From NCBI GenBank assembly GCA_937901345.1, contig CALCHM010000066.1:1-22558 (forward strand): a DNA stretch of 22,558 bases. Direction: 5' to 3'. The position numbers and the translations under genes were made by a program. Of this stretch, positions 1-6,746 are shown in pieces. Within the stretch, counting starts at the first letter, position 1, and every line of letters begins with the position of its first letter. The notes beneath the pieces are model-generated. The model worked only from the letters and a program-made list of their open reading frames with translations, ran no database searches and was not told where the DNA came from. This DNA comes from an uncultured Prevotella sp. GTDB taxonomy: Bacteria; Bacteroidota; Bacteroidia; Bacteroidales; Bacteroidaceae.

Positions 1-673
1 CATCTCTTATACCAGAGGTATTAAATTGACCAATAGAGTTCCAACCCCAACGTGCATCAAAATTGATACGAGTCTGACCGCTTTTACCCTTCTTAGTTGT
101 TACCAATACAACACCGTTCGCACCACGAGAACCGTAAAGAGCTGTAGCAGCAGCGTCTTTCAAAATTGTCATAGACTTAACGCGGTAGATATCCAAGTCA
201 TTGATCTTAGTAGCATCTACTTCGAAACCGTCCAAGATGAAGATAGGCATATTAGCAGTACCTGAAAGGGACTGTTTCGAGATATCCTGGGTCTCGAGCG
301 TAGTTCCGCTGATACTTGTCTGTCCACGGAGAGAAATCTCAGGAGAAGCATTCGGGTTAGATCCTGCTGCAATATTCTGCTGGATACGGAAAGAAGGGTC
401 GAAGGTCTGGATAGCCGAAATCATATTTGTAGGATTGGCCTTGAGGATCTCATCCTTCTTGATCTTTGTGGTATTTCCGGAGAATCCGTCCTTTCTAATC
501 GGAGCGAAACCAGTCACAATCACGTCATCAAGACTCTCTGTAGCCTCCACCATGGTCACATCCATCTTGGCATGGCTTGAAATCTTGACTTCCACTGTCT
601 CATATCCAATCAAAGAGAAGATAAGTTTTCCGCCATCGCTTGGACGCTTGATGGAATAATAACCGAATCTAAT
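1..673 (-). pseudogene. SusC-like TonB-dependent outer-membrane receptor, N-terminal part, no start codon
   Basis: Reading the minus strand from 673 to 1 gives an unbroken frame that runs out of the window. It starts in the end of a carboxypeptidase-regulatory-like domain (KLIFSLIGYETVEV), then has the TonB-box-like DDVIVTGF and a plug domain with ILDGFEVD, ILKDAAATALYGSRGANGV and VTTKKGKSG, all SusC/RagA hallmarks. Such receptors import glycans or peptides across the outer membrane with a SusD partner, which would lie beyond position 1. The frame has no start: TAG codons sit at 674-679, and the first in-frame ATG falls past the regulatory-like domain. Signal peptide and first half of that domain are missing. 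Instead the frame runs out of the overlapping LRR gene at 610-906. It may be a broken gene, a recombination product, or an assembly join. Identity is sure; the status is not. Confidence 0.85.
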
Positions 674-906
674 CTACTACAATCCTTAAAAGCTTCGGTT
701 CCAATGCGACTAACTGTGTAGGTCTTTCCGTCTAATTGCACTGAGTCGGGGATAACTACTGCGGTGGCAGAAATGCTACATCTATCTACCTCCACTCTAT
801 TCGAATCTATTACCTCATAGGTCAAATCGCCTATGGTAAACCTTTCTTGTGCCAAACATACAGTTGTACATATAATGGTAAATAACAATAAGAATAGTCT
901 TTTCAT
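610..906 (-). pseudogene. BspA-like leucine-rich-repeat (LRR_5) secreted protein, truncated
   Basis: The 98-residue product begins with a signal peptide (MKRLFLLLFTIICTTVCLAQ) and continues with the typical opening of Bacteroidales BspA/LRR_5 surface proteins: FTIGDLTYEVID, VVIPDSVQLDGKTYTV, IGTEAFKDCSRLDSVIIPSSV. Family members normally run for several hundred residues of repeats, whereas this one stops after about one. From about residue 85 the DNA is SusC sequence read in another frame, giving a short nonsense tail (AMAENLSSL). A good promoter sits just upstream (954-984), so the 5' end looks native. A real short gene is unlikely. Confidence 0.75.
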
Positions 907-953
907 ATCATTATTGTTTAATTTCGTAATCAGAAGACTTACTTTTTGTGTTG

Positions 954-984
954 CAAAAGTACTACTTATTTTTTTATTGGCAAA
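954..984 (-). promoter_or_regulatory. Bacteroidetes-type promoter for the LRR gene
   Basis: On the minus strand TTTG (981-984) is followed after 19 bases by TACTTTTG (954-961), matching the Bacteroidetes sigma-ABfr pattern TTTG / TAnnTTTG at its usual spacing. The ATG at 906 lies about 47 bases further on. Confidence 0.7.
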
Positions 985-998
985 GCATACGCCCTCTT

Positions 999-1598
999 TT
1001 AGTGCAGATTAGCAGCAGATTCTTGTTGGTTTTTGATGAATTTATACCCCATCTTGATGCCTTTGATGAGATAACTGCCCCAATTGAGGTAGTGTGCGAA
1101 CCGCTCAAGGGGTGAGGATGGTGGGGTGGGAGTGATGAACGTGTTGAGGTGTTTTTGGAGCGCTTCCTTGTTGTTCTCCAGTTGTGCGTTTAGCGACAGG
1201 CGTTCTTGCGTTATCGTTGCAAGGGGCATTTCAGAAGTGGCTTCTTTCTTAAGGTCGAACATGTGAAGCATGCAACGTGTGATGGGGATGAGCAACCAAC
1301 GTTTACGGTTCGTGTAAAGCGTGACGAGCATAACGATATAAATCAAGATGATGAGTAAAATGGCGAGTGGGAGACTTCCGAATAGTGACGCAAGATAATA
1401 GGCTCCCTGAAATGTCAGGAAAATGAGAAGTGCGGTGAAAAGGTGCAGGAAGATAACGCTCAACAAGAGTGTGGCGAAAATTGAGGAGAGTTTGCTGGCG
1501 GTGTCAAGGCGTAGCGCACGGATGTGTAATGCCGTACGATCCTTGAGGTTGTCATAAAGCGTGTGGATAAGTTCCGTGTCAGAGGTGGAGTGTGTCAT
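999..1598 (-). CDS. Putative phage-holin-superfamily (DUF1469-like) inner-membrane protein
   Basis: The protein is 199 residues if started at the ATG at 1598 (MTHSTSDTEL). It has an amphipathic N-terminal helix, two strongly hydrophobic segments at about 38-65 and 72-95, then a basic stretch (TNRKRW) and a charged C-terminal half with another helix near the end. This layout fits the Phage_holin_3_6 / DUF1469 group of small envelope proteins that Bacteroidales often encode beside YtxH proteins. An upstream in-frame start at 1664 would put a 9-bp hairpin inside the coding region, so 1598 is preferred. It follows the YtxH gene on the same strand and is probably co-transcribed. The molecular role is unknown; the holin name reflects homology only. 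Confidence 0.7.
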   Translation of the reverse strand: MTHSTSDTELIHTLYDNLKDRTALHIRALRLDTASKLSSIFATLLLSVIFLHLFTALLIFLTFQGAYYLASLFGSLPLAILLIILIYIVMLVTLYTNRKRWLLIPITRCMLHMFDLKKEATSEMPLATITQERLSLNAQLENNKEALQKHLNTFITPTPPSSPLERFAHYLNWGSYLIKGIKMGYKFIKNQQESAANLH

Positions 1599-1633
1599 GG
1601 CGATGTAAGATGTGTGGTTGTTTTCTAACGAAA

Positions 1634-1659
1634 GTGGGTGTGCCCATAGACACACCCAC
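1634..1659 (-). other. Perfect hairpin between YtxH and holin-like genes
   Basis: GTGGGTGTG (1634-1642) and CACACCCAC (1651-1659) form a 9-bp stem with an 8-base loop. On the minus strand it is followed only by a short T-rich stretch, so it may be a weak terminator or a processing/attenuation site that lowers expression of the second gene. Confidence 0.45.
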
Positions 1660-1676
1660 CGCACGTTCCTGTGGCG

Positions 1677-1886
1677 CTAAGAAGTTTTACCCCCAGCAGT
1701 GCTTTCTGTGATGTCGTCAACAAGTTTGTTCATTTCGCAGTCTTTCAACTGGATGCCTCTCTTTCGGAGCGCTTGACAAATTTTGTGACGTGTGTGTTCG
1801 CCCTTTTCGGGAGCAAACAAGATTCCAGCTGCTGCGCCGATGGCTGCGCCACCTACAAATGCAGCAATGAGTCCTAGTCCTTTCAT
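1677..1886 (-). CDS. YtxH domain-containing small membrane protein
   Basis: This 69-residue protein has a glycine/alanine-rich N-terminal transmembrane segment (residues 3-25) ending in GILFAPEKGEHTR, the signature of YtxH proteins. A charged tail follows that probably lies in the cytoplasm. YtxH proteins are small envelope or stress-associated proteins of unclear biochemical role. The gene comes first in a two-gene minus-strand unit with the holin-like protein at 999-1598 and is divergent from the SPOR lipoprotein gene. Confidence 0.8.
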   Translation of the reverse strand: MKGLGLIAAFVGGAAIGAAAGILFAPEKGEHTRHKICQALRKRGIQLKDCEMNKLVDDITESTAGGKTS

Positions 1887-1937
1887 AGTTTAGTTTTTGT
1901 TTAAGGTGAATACTCGTGTAGCGTTGTTGCTACGGTG

Positions 1938-1945
1938 CAAATGTA
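1938..1945 (-). promoter_or_regulatory. Candidate -7 element for the YtxH operon
   Basis: The minus strand reads TACATTTG here, an exact TAnnTTTG match about 50 bases before the YtxH start. The nearest TTTG upstream is 16 bases away, shorter than the usual 19-21, so the -33 part is weak. Confidence 0.45.
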
Positions 1946-2063
1946 TGGGGGATTTTCTCAGCAAACTCTTAAATAATGTAGAATTTTCAGTGGAGGCGAA
2001 GTTTTTAACCCTATTTGAGGAATTTTTACGCTAATTTATGAACGCTATTCAAGTTAGAGATTG

Positions 2064-2071
2064 TAAATTTG
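2064..2071 (+). promoter_or_regulatory. Candidate -7 element for the SPOR lipoprotein gene
   Basis: TAAATTTG matches TAnnTTTG and lies 73 bases before the ATG at 2145. No convincing TTTG is found 19-21 bases upstream, so the call rests on the -7 match alone. Confidence 0.45.
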
Positions 2072-2144
2072 CGTTGAATTTGCTTAAAGCAGGGGAGATT
2101 TGTCTCCCAAGAATGGAATCTATTAATTAATTATACCTATAAAA

Positions 2145-2651
2145 ATGAAGAAATTAGCACTTTTAGCAATTGCCGTTGGCGCAGTAGCAATGACTTCTTG
2201 TAAGTCTAAGGAAGACATGTATCGCAAGATGTATGAAGATGCCAAGAGTCAGCAAACTACAGTAGAACAGAACAAAACCGTAGTTGTAGCTCCTGCTGAA
2301 ACAACAAAGACAGTCGTTACGCCTGCTCAACCCACAACTGTTACTCCCGTTGATCTTAGTGGCACACGTCAGATTCAGGGAGATATTACTGTTGTAAGTG
2401 GTGATCAACTCAAGGAATTCAGTGTTGTTGTTGGTAGTTTCCAAACTCAGGCAAATGCTGAAGGTTTGAAGAACTTGTTGCAGCAGAAGGGTTATTCTTC
2501 ACGTGTTATCCGTACGAACGAAACTATCAATGGTCACACAGGTTGGTACCGTGTGATTGCTGCTTCATACGCAGACAAGGCTTCTGCAGCACAGCTTCGC
2601 GACCAGTTGATTGGTGATTATCCTGGTGCTTGGTTGCTTTACAAGAAGTAG
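2145..2651 (+). CDS. SPOR domain-containing lipoprotein
   Basis: The 168-residue protein starts with a lipoprotein signal peptide whose lipobox is MTSC (lipidated Cys19). A Thr/Val/Pro-rich linker follows at about 40-75, then a C-terminal SPOR domain at about 90-168 (FSVVVGSFQTQANAEGLKN, WYRVIAASYADKASAAQLR). SPOR domains bind glycan strands of peptidoglycan that lack stem peptides, often at the division site, so this is probably an outer-membrane-anchored cell-wall-binding protein. It is a single gene with its own candidate promoter and hairpins downstream. Length and architecture are normal for Bacteroidales SPOR lipoproteins. Confidence 0.88.
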   Translation: MKKLALLAIAVGAVAMTSCKSKEDMYRKMYEDAKSQQTTVEQNKTVVVAPAETTKTVVTPAQPTTVTPVDLSGTRQIQGDITVVSGDQLKEFSVVVGSFQTQANAEGLKNLLQQKGYSSRVIRTNETINGHTGWYRVIAASYADKASAAQLRDQLIGDYPGAWLLYKK

Positions 2652-2672
2652 TAAGAATTCCCAATGGGTTCG

Positions 2673-2717
2673 GGGAGTTCTGAAACTTTATAGCCCAATT
2701 CATATTCTGGAACTCCC
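2673..2717 (+). other. Long-loop inverted repeat after the SPOR gene
   Basis: GGGAGTTC (2673-2680) pairs with GAACTCCC (2710-2717) across a 29-base loop. There is no T-run, so a role as terminator is uncertain. Confidence 0.3.
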
Positions 2718-2723
2718 TTAATG

Positions 2724-2768
2724 AGATTAGGAATTAGGACATCTGATGTATTCCCTGGTTCCTAATCT
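2724..2768 (+). terminator. Possible terminator between SPOR gene and rlmN
   Basis: AGATTAGGAA (2724-2733) and TTCCTAATCT (2759-2768) form a perfect 10-bp stem with a 25-base loop, followed by a T-rich stretch (TATTTTCGTTTT). It ends less than 30 bases before rlmN and may terminate transcription from the SPOR gene. Confidence 0.45.
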
Positions 2769-2795
2769 TATTTTCGTTTTAAACAAGAAACTATA

Positions 2796-3866
2796 ATGCA
2801 AGCACTTCTCGGCTTAACAACAGACGAACTGAAGGACGTTGCCCTCAGTCTTGGACTTCCCGCCTTTACAGGAAAACAAATTGCAGGATGGCTCTACGAC
2901 AAAAAGGTGAGCGACATTGCGCAGATGACCAATCTTTCAAAGGTTGCTCGTGAGCGTTTGGCGCAGGATTATTGTGTGGGGTGTTCTGAACCTGTAGATG
3001 CCCAACGTTCCGTAGATGGTACGGTGAAATACCTTTATCGTACAGCGCAAGGAGATTATATCGAAACGGTCTATATTCCAGATGGTGATCGCGCAACGCT
3101 TTGTGTGAGTTGTCAGGTGGGGTGTAAAATGGGGTGCAAATTCTGCATGACGGGACGCCAAGGTTATGTGGCTTCCCTGACCGCTGCCGACATCTTGAAC
3201 CAAATCTATTCGTTGCCCGAGCGCGACACGCTGACCAATATCGTCTTCATGGGGCAGGGTGAACCTTTCGATAATCTTGATAACGTGCTTCGTGCTACAG
3301 AAGTCTTGACAGCATCGTGGGGATACGGATGGAGTCCGAAGCGCATCACGGTTTCTACCGTTGGCTTGGCAAAGGGATTGGTACGTTTCTTAGATGAGAG
3401 TCGCTGTAGTTTAGCCGTAAGTTTGCACCATCCCATACCTTCCGATCGTGCTGAAATCATGCCTGCCGAAAAGGCGCTTTCCATCGAAACTGTCGTTGAG
3501 ATACTCAAGGGTTACGACTTCTGTCGCAAATATCCCCGCGACCCGTCTGCGCCGAAACAACGCCGCTTGACTTTTGAATATATTGTGTTTGGCGGACTCA
3601 ACGATTCGCGCAAGCATGCTCAGGCCCTGCTCGACTTACTGAAAGATTTGGACTGCCGCGTCAATCTCATTCGTTTCCACACTATTCCCGATACCCCCTT
3701 CAAGGGTGCTTCGGAAGAAAAGATGGTGGAATTCCGAGATTACCTTACGAACAACGGACTCACAACAACGATTCGCGCATCGCGAGGTCAAGACATTTTC
3801 GCAGCGTGCGGACTTCTCAGCACAAAGAAACAACAGGAGGAGAAATGTTTAACGATTAACGTTTAA
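2796..3866 (+). CDS. rlmN: 23S rRNA (adenine-2503-C2)-methyltransferase, radical SAM
   Basis: The 356-residue enzyme methylates C2 of A2503 in 23S rRNA (and A37 of some tRNAs in characterised relatives). The radical-SAM cluster motif CxxxCxxC is Cys110-Cys114-Cys117 (CKMGCKFC), with GEP at 155-157 for SAM binding. The two cysteines of the ping-pong mechanism are present: Cys103 in CVSCQVG, equivalent to E. coli Cys118, and Cys338 in FAACGLL, equivalent to Cys355. Length is normal. The last codons (CLTINV) and the stop lie inside a 14-bp tandem repeat, so the C-terminal tail is probably repeat-derived. pdxA follows after 132 bases of repeats. Confidence 0.95.
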   Translation: MQALLGLTTDELKDVALSLGLPAFTGKQIAGWLYDKKVSDIAQMTNLSKVARERLAQDYCVGCSEPVDAQRSVDGTVKYLYRTAQGDYIETVYIPDGDRATLCVSCQVGCKMGCKFCMTGRQGYVASLTAADILNQIYSLPERDTLTNIVFMGQGEPFDNLDNVLRATEVLTASWGYGWSPKRITVSTVGLAKGLVRFLDESRCSLAVSLHHPIPSDRAEIMPAEKALSIETVVEILKGYDFCRKYPRDPSAPKQRRLTFEYIVFGGLNDSRKHAQALLDLLKDLDCRVNLIRFHTIPDTPFKGASEEKMVEFRDYLTNNGLTTTIRASRGQDIFAACGLLSTKKQQEEKCLTINV

Positions 3867-3902
3867 CGATTAACGTTTAACGATTAACGTTGAACGATGA
3901 AC
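3848..3902. repeat. 14-bp tandem repeat over the rlmN stop codon
   Basis: Three exact copies of TTTAACGATTAACG (3848-3861, 3862-3875, 3876-3889) are followed by a degraded copy containing GAACGATGAAC. The array starts inside rlmN and supplies its last codons and stop. Related motifs recur at 6654-6670 and, on the other strand, at 6705-6731. Confidence 0.95.
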
Positions 3903-3917
3903 AACACTCCGGTCGGT

Positions 3918-3973
3918 AGTTGTACTCTGTTCTCTGTACTCTGTCAGTTGTACTCTGTTCTCTGTACTCTGTA
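3918..3973. repeat. 28-bp direct repeat in the pdxA leader
   Basis: Two copies of a 28-base unit beginning AGTTGTACTCTGTTCTCTGT (3918-3945 and 3946-3973) differ only at the last base. Each is itself built from TGTACTCTG/TTCTCTG sub-repeats. The array ends 25 bases before the pdxA start. Confidence 0.9.
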
Positions 3974-3998
3974 CTCTAATAAAAACTACATATAATAT

Positions 3999-5156
3999 AT
4001 GGATATGCAAACAACATACGAAGTTGAGGAAACACAATATGTTCCTTCTTCGCGCAAGAAAATACGCGTAGCCATCACGCATGGCGATACCAATGGTGTG
4101 GGCTACGAATTGATTTTTAAGACCTTTTCAGAACCTACGATTTTCGAACTCTGCATTCCCGTTGTTTACGGTTCTGCAAAGTTGGCTACCTATCACCGCA
4201 AGGCGATTGAGAGCAACACAAATTTCCACCTTATCGATGATGCTGCCGAAGCAACCGAGGGCGAACTCAATGTGGTGAATTGTTTTGACCGTGAGATTGC
4301 AGTTGCGTTAGGTCATGCGAGTGCCGATGCTGGTGAGGCTGCGCTTGTTTCGCTTGAGGCTGCTGTTGCCGATTTGAAGGCGGGTAAAGTGGATGTGCTC
4401 GTAACAGCACCCATCAATAAGGCTTCCATTCAGAGCGATAAGTTCCACTTCCCTGGACATACGGAATACTTGCAGTCTCATTTTGGTGGCGAATCGTTGA
4501 TGATTCTTACGAACGAACACATGCGTGTGGCGCTTGTTACAACACACGTTGCCATCAAGGATATTGCTGCTGCCATTACTCCCGAAAGTGTGGAACAGAA
4601 GGCACGTCAACTCTACAATGTGTTGCGCCACGATTACTTGTTAGCATCGCCCCGTGTGGCTGTGCTCGGACTCAATCCTCACAATGGTGATGAAGGTACC
4701 ATTGGCAGCGAAGACAAGGACATCATTGTACCCGTGATTCAGAAACTTCAGGAAGAGGGACTTCCCGTCTTTGGTCCTTATAGCGCAGATGGTTTCTTCG
4801 GTGCAGGTCATTATACGAAGTTCGACGGCATCCTCGCCATGTATCACGACCAAGGTCTTGCCCCCTTCAAGGCGCTTTCTATGGATGACGGCATCAACTA
4901 TACTGCAGGTTTGAACATCGTACGCACTTCGCCCGATCACGGTGTGGCTTACGACATCGCTGGCAAGGGTATCGCTTCAGAGAATTCCTTCCGTCAGGCA
5001 CTTTATGCCGCAATCGACATTTTCCGCAACCGCGCTATTGACGCTGAAGTGACGGCAGATCCGTTGCCTAAGTTGTACCAAGACCGCCGTGAGGACGAGC
5101 GTCGTAATTTTGTGCAACGTCCTGAAAAGCGCACTGAAGATGCCGCGCAGAATTAA
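3999..5156 (+). CDS. pdxA: 4-hydroxythreonine-4-phosphate dehydrogenase, PdxA family
   Basis: The 385-residue product matches PdxA, the NAD-dependent dehydrogenase of pyridoxal-phosphate synthesis, which yields the product condensed with deoxyxylulose phosphate by PdxJ. The three metal-binding histidines are His183 (TTHV), His228 (LNPHNG) and His283 (MYHDQG), spaced as in the E. coli enzyme (166, 211, 266). PGHTE (152-156) and RTSPDHGVAYDIAGKG are also present. It is longer than the E. coli protein (about 329), with about 20 extra N-terminal residues and a charged C-terminal tail (from about 362), as in other Bacteroidales copies. Its end overlaps the next gene by 17 bases, suggesting translational coupling. 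Some PdxA-family members act on other 4-phospho-sugar acids, so true pyridoxine synthesis is likely but not certain. Confidence 0.92.
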   Translation: MDMQTTYEVEETQYVPSSRKKIRVAITHGDTNGVGYELIFKTFSEPTIFELCIPVVYGSAKLATYHRKAIESNTNFHLIDDAAEATEGELNVVNCFDREIAVALGHASADAGEAALVSLEAAVADLKAGKVDVLVTAPINKASIQSDKFHFPGHTEYLQSHFGGESLMILTNEHMRVALVTTHVAIKDIAAAITPESVEQKARQLYNVLRHDYLLASPRVAVLGLNPHNGDEGTIGSEDKDIIVPVIQKLQEEGLPVFGPYSADGFFGAGHYTKFDGILAMYHDQGLAPFKALSMDDGINYTAGLNIVRTSPDHGVAYDIAGKGIASENSFRQALYAAIDIFRNRAIDAEVTADPLPKLYQDRREDERRNFVQRPEKRTEDAAQN

Positions 5157-5859
5157 GCAATTTGCCATCATCGCTGCAGGCGAGGGGCGCCGACTTTCAG
5201 AAGAGGGCGTATCGCAACCCAAAGCGCTCGTTTGCCTGAACGGCGAACCACTCTTGACGCGACTCGTGCGCATCTTTCATTCTTGTGGAGCAGAGCGCAT
5301 TGTGATTATCGTTAACGACCTTCACCCTCAAACCGCACAACACGTGCGCAGTTTGATGACACAACCCGGAGGTGAACGCATTCATCTGGTGGTGCAAACA
5401 ACCCCTAGTTCGATGCATTCGTTTCACGCGCTCTCCGAACATCTCACGGATGAACCCTTCTGCCTCACCACGGTGGATACCATTTTCCGCGAAACCGACT
5501 TCCGTGCCTACCTGGATTACTTTGCGCAGTCGGATGCCGACGGTGTGATGGGGGTGACCGATTTTGTTGACGACGAAAAACCGCTTTACGTTGCTACGAA
5601 TGAGACCTTAGATATTACAGCATTCTTGGACGTCGCCACGACTTGCAAGTATATCTCTGGAGGCATTTACGGACTCACTGCTCCCGCTCTAAAAACGCTT
5701 CAGCGATGCATGGCAGAGGGACAAAGCAGGATGCGCAACTATCAGCGTGGACTCCTTGTCGATGGTCTGCGTTTGAAAGCCTTCCCCTTCTCTAAAATTC
5801 TTGATGTTGACCATGCGTCCGACATCCCCAAAGCAGAGGCATTTTTGTTTGAAAAATGA
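5140..5859 (+). CDS. MobA/sugar-1-phosphate-type nucleotidyltransferase
   Basis: This 239-residue protein has the Rossmann-like NTP-transferase fold signature: IIAAGEGRRLSEEG (10-23) with PKAL (27-30), the loop binding the nucleotide triphosphate. Asp113 in TTVDTIF and Asp223 in ILDVDHASD are the likely metal ligands. Such enzymes join a phosphorylated sugar or polyol to NMP from an NTP. The start at 5140 gives a 17-base overlap with pdxA and places the glycine loop at the usual distance from the N-terminus; upstream frame is pdxA. The end overlaps the ATP-grasp gene by 4 bases (ATGA). With the CDP-alcohol phosphatidyltransferase two genes on, CTP and a phosphorylated polyol are plausible substrates, but this is inference. 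Confidence 0.82.
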   Translation: MPRRIKQFAIIAAGEGRRLSEEGVSQPKALVCLNGEPLLTRLVRIFHSCGAERIVIIVNDLHPQTAQHVRSLMTQPGGERIHLVVQTTPSSMHSFHALSEHLTDEPFCLTTVDTIFRETDFRAYLDYFAQSDADGVMGVTDFVDDEKPLYVATNETLDITAFLDVATTCKYISGGIYGLTAPALKTLQRCMAEGQSRMRNYQRGLLVDGLRLKAFPFSKILDVDHASDIPKAEAFLFEK

Positions 5860-6686
5860 ATATGAATATTTTACTCGTGCATCGCGCTCACCGATTCTCC
5901 CCGAATTGCGTGGAGCGCGATGCTGCAGTTTTAAGGGCCATTCAGCAGGCGCTTGAAGCGCAGCGTTTTTCCGTCAGTCACGTTGACGAGGACGCCATTA
6001 CCGAGGAGTTCCTGCAAACGGCGCCACGTCTCATCATCAGCATGGCGCGCTCGAAAGAGGCATTACAGCAACTCGCCCTTTGCGAACAACAGGAAGGACG
6101 CATCGTTTGGAATTCTCCCAAGGCATTGCTTGCCAATTCGCGTGCTGAGCAGATGCGGCGTTTTGCTATGGCAGAGATTCCCATGCCACCGACCGAGGTA
6201 ATTGCAAATCCTCAGGCAACCACGCTCACCTTTCCCTTGTGGGTAAAGTCGGGTGGGGGAGACGCCGAGCATGAAACGGATGTGCGTTACTCCGCCAGCC
6301 AACAAGCATTGCTTGCTGCCACACTGCCCGAACTTCCAGAGTATGTCGTTGCCACACATGTCGAAGGCGATCTCGTGAAGTTTTACGGTGTGGCGGGAAC
6401 ATCCTTCTTTTATGCATATTACCCCACGAACTTCAGCAAGTTTGGTTTAGAAGCGCATAACGGAGCGCCTCAAGGTTACGCTTTCGACCGCACCTCGCTC
6501 CAGCAATATGCCACCGCTGCTGCCTCACTTTGCGGATTCACGCTTTACGGAGGCGACTGCATTGTGCGCCCCGATGGTAGTTTTGCCTTGATTGACTTCA
6601 ACGATTTTCCCAGTTTTGCACCCTGTGCCCACGAAGCGGCGCGGGCGCTCGTTGAACGTTTAACGTTTAAAGACCATGCGGAGTAA
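5856..6686 (+). CDS. ATP-grasp family enzyme
   Basis: The 276-residue protein has an N-terminal pre-ATP-grasp domain (1-95) and an ATP-grasp core. Key features are LWVKSGGGDAEHETDV with Lys131 as the likely ATP-binding lysine, Glu170 in the hinge (HVEGDLVKFY), and GGDCIVRPDG followed by LIDFNDFPSF, where Asp247 and Asn249 are the expected magnesium ligands. ATP-grasp enzymes form acyl-phosphate intermediates for ligation or phosphorylate small molecules; the DFNDFPSF ending resembles members acting as kinases or ligases on small substrates. Start and stop overlap the previous gene by ATGA. The last residues (VERLTFKDHAE) read through an AACGTTTAAC repeat. The substrate is not known. Confidence 0.78.
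   Translation: MNMNILLVHRAHRFSPNCVERDAAVLRAIQQALEAQRFSVSHVDEDAITEEFLQTAPRLIISMARSKEALQQLALCEQQEGRIVWNSPKALLANSRAEQMRRFAMAEIPMPPTEVIANPQATTLTFPLWVKSGGGDAEHETDVRYSASQQALLAATLPELPEYVVATHVEGDLVKFYGVAGTSFFYAYYPTNFSKFGLEAHNGAPQGYAFDRTSLQQYATAAASLCGFTLYGGDCIVRPDGSFALIDFNDFPSFAPCAHEAARALVERLTFKDHAE
6654..6670. repeat. AACGTTTAAC-type repeat at the end of the ATP-grasp gene
   Basis: GAACGTTTAACGTTTAA lies inside the last codons of the ATP-grasp gene. It uses the same TTTAACG words as the 14-bp array at 3848-3889, again at a gene's 3' end. Confidence 0.7.
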
Positions 6687-6704
6687 TAGCACTGCGCCAG
6701 CCTC

Positions 6705-6731
6705 TTCGTTCATCGTTCATCGTTCATCGTT
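6705..6731. repeat. 7-bp tandem repeat before the CDP-alcohol transferase gene
   Basis: GTTCATC repeats three times (6708-6728) within a run ending 15 bases before the ATG at 6747. It is the reverse complement of the GAACGATGAAC words at 3891-3902. Confidence 0.85.
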
Positions 6732-6746
6732 CTCCTTTCAAATTAT

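Noticed and set aside
201..659. 152-codon plus-strand frame
   Set aside because: It is the complement of the SusC-like plug domain, which explains this DNA on the minus strand.
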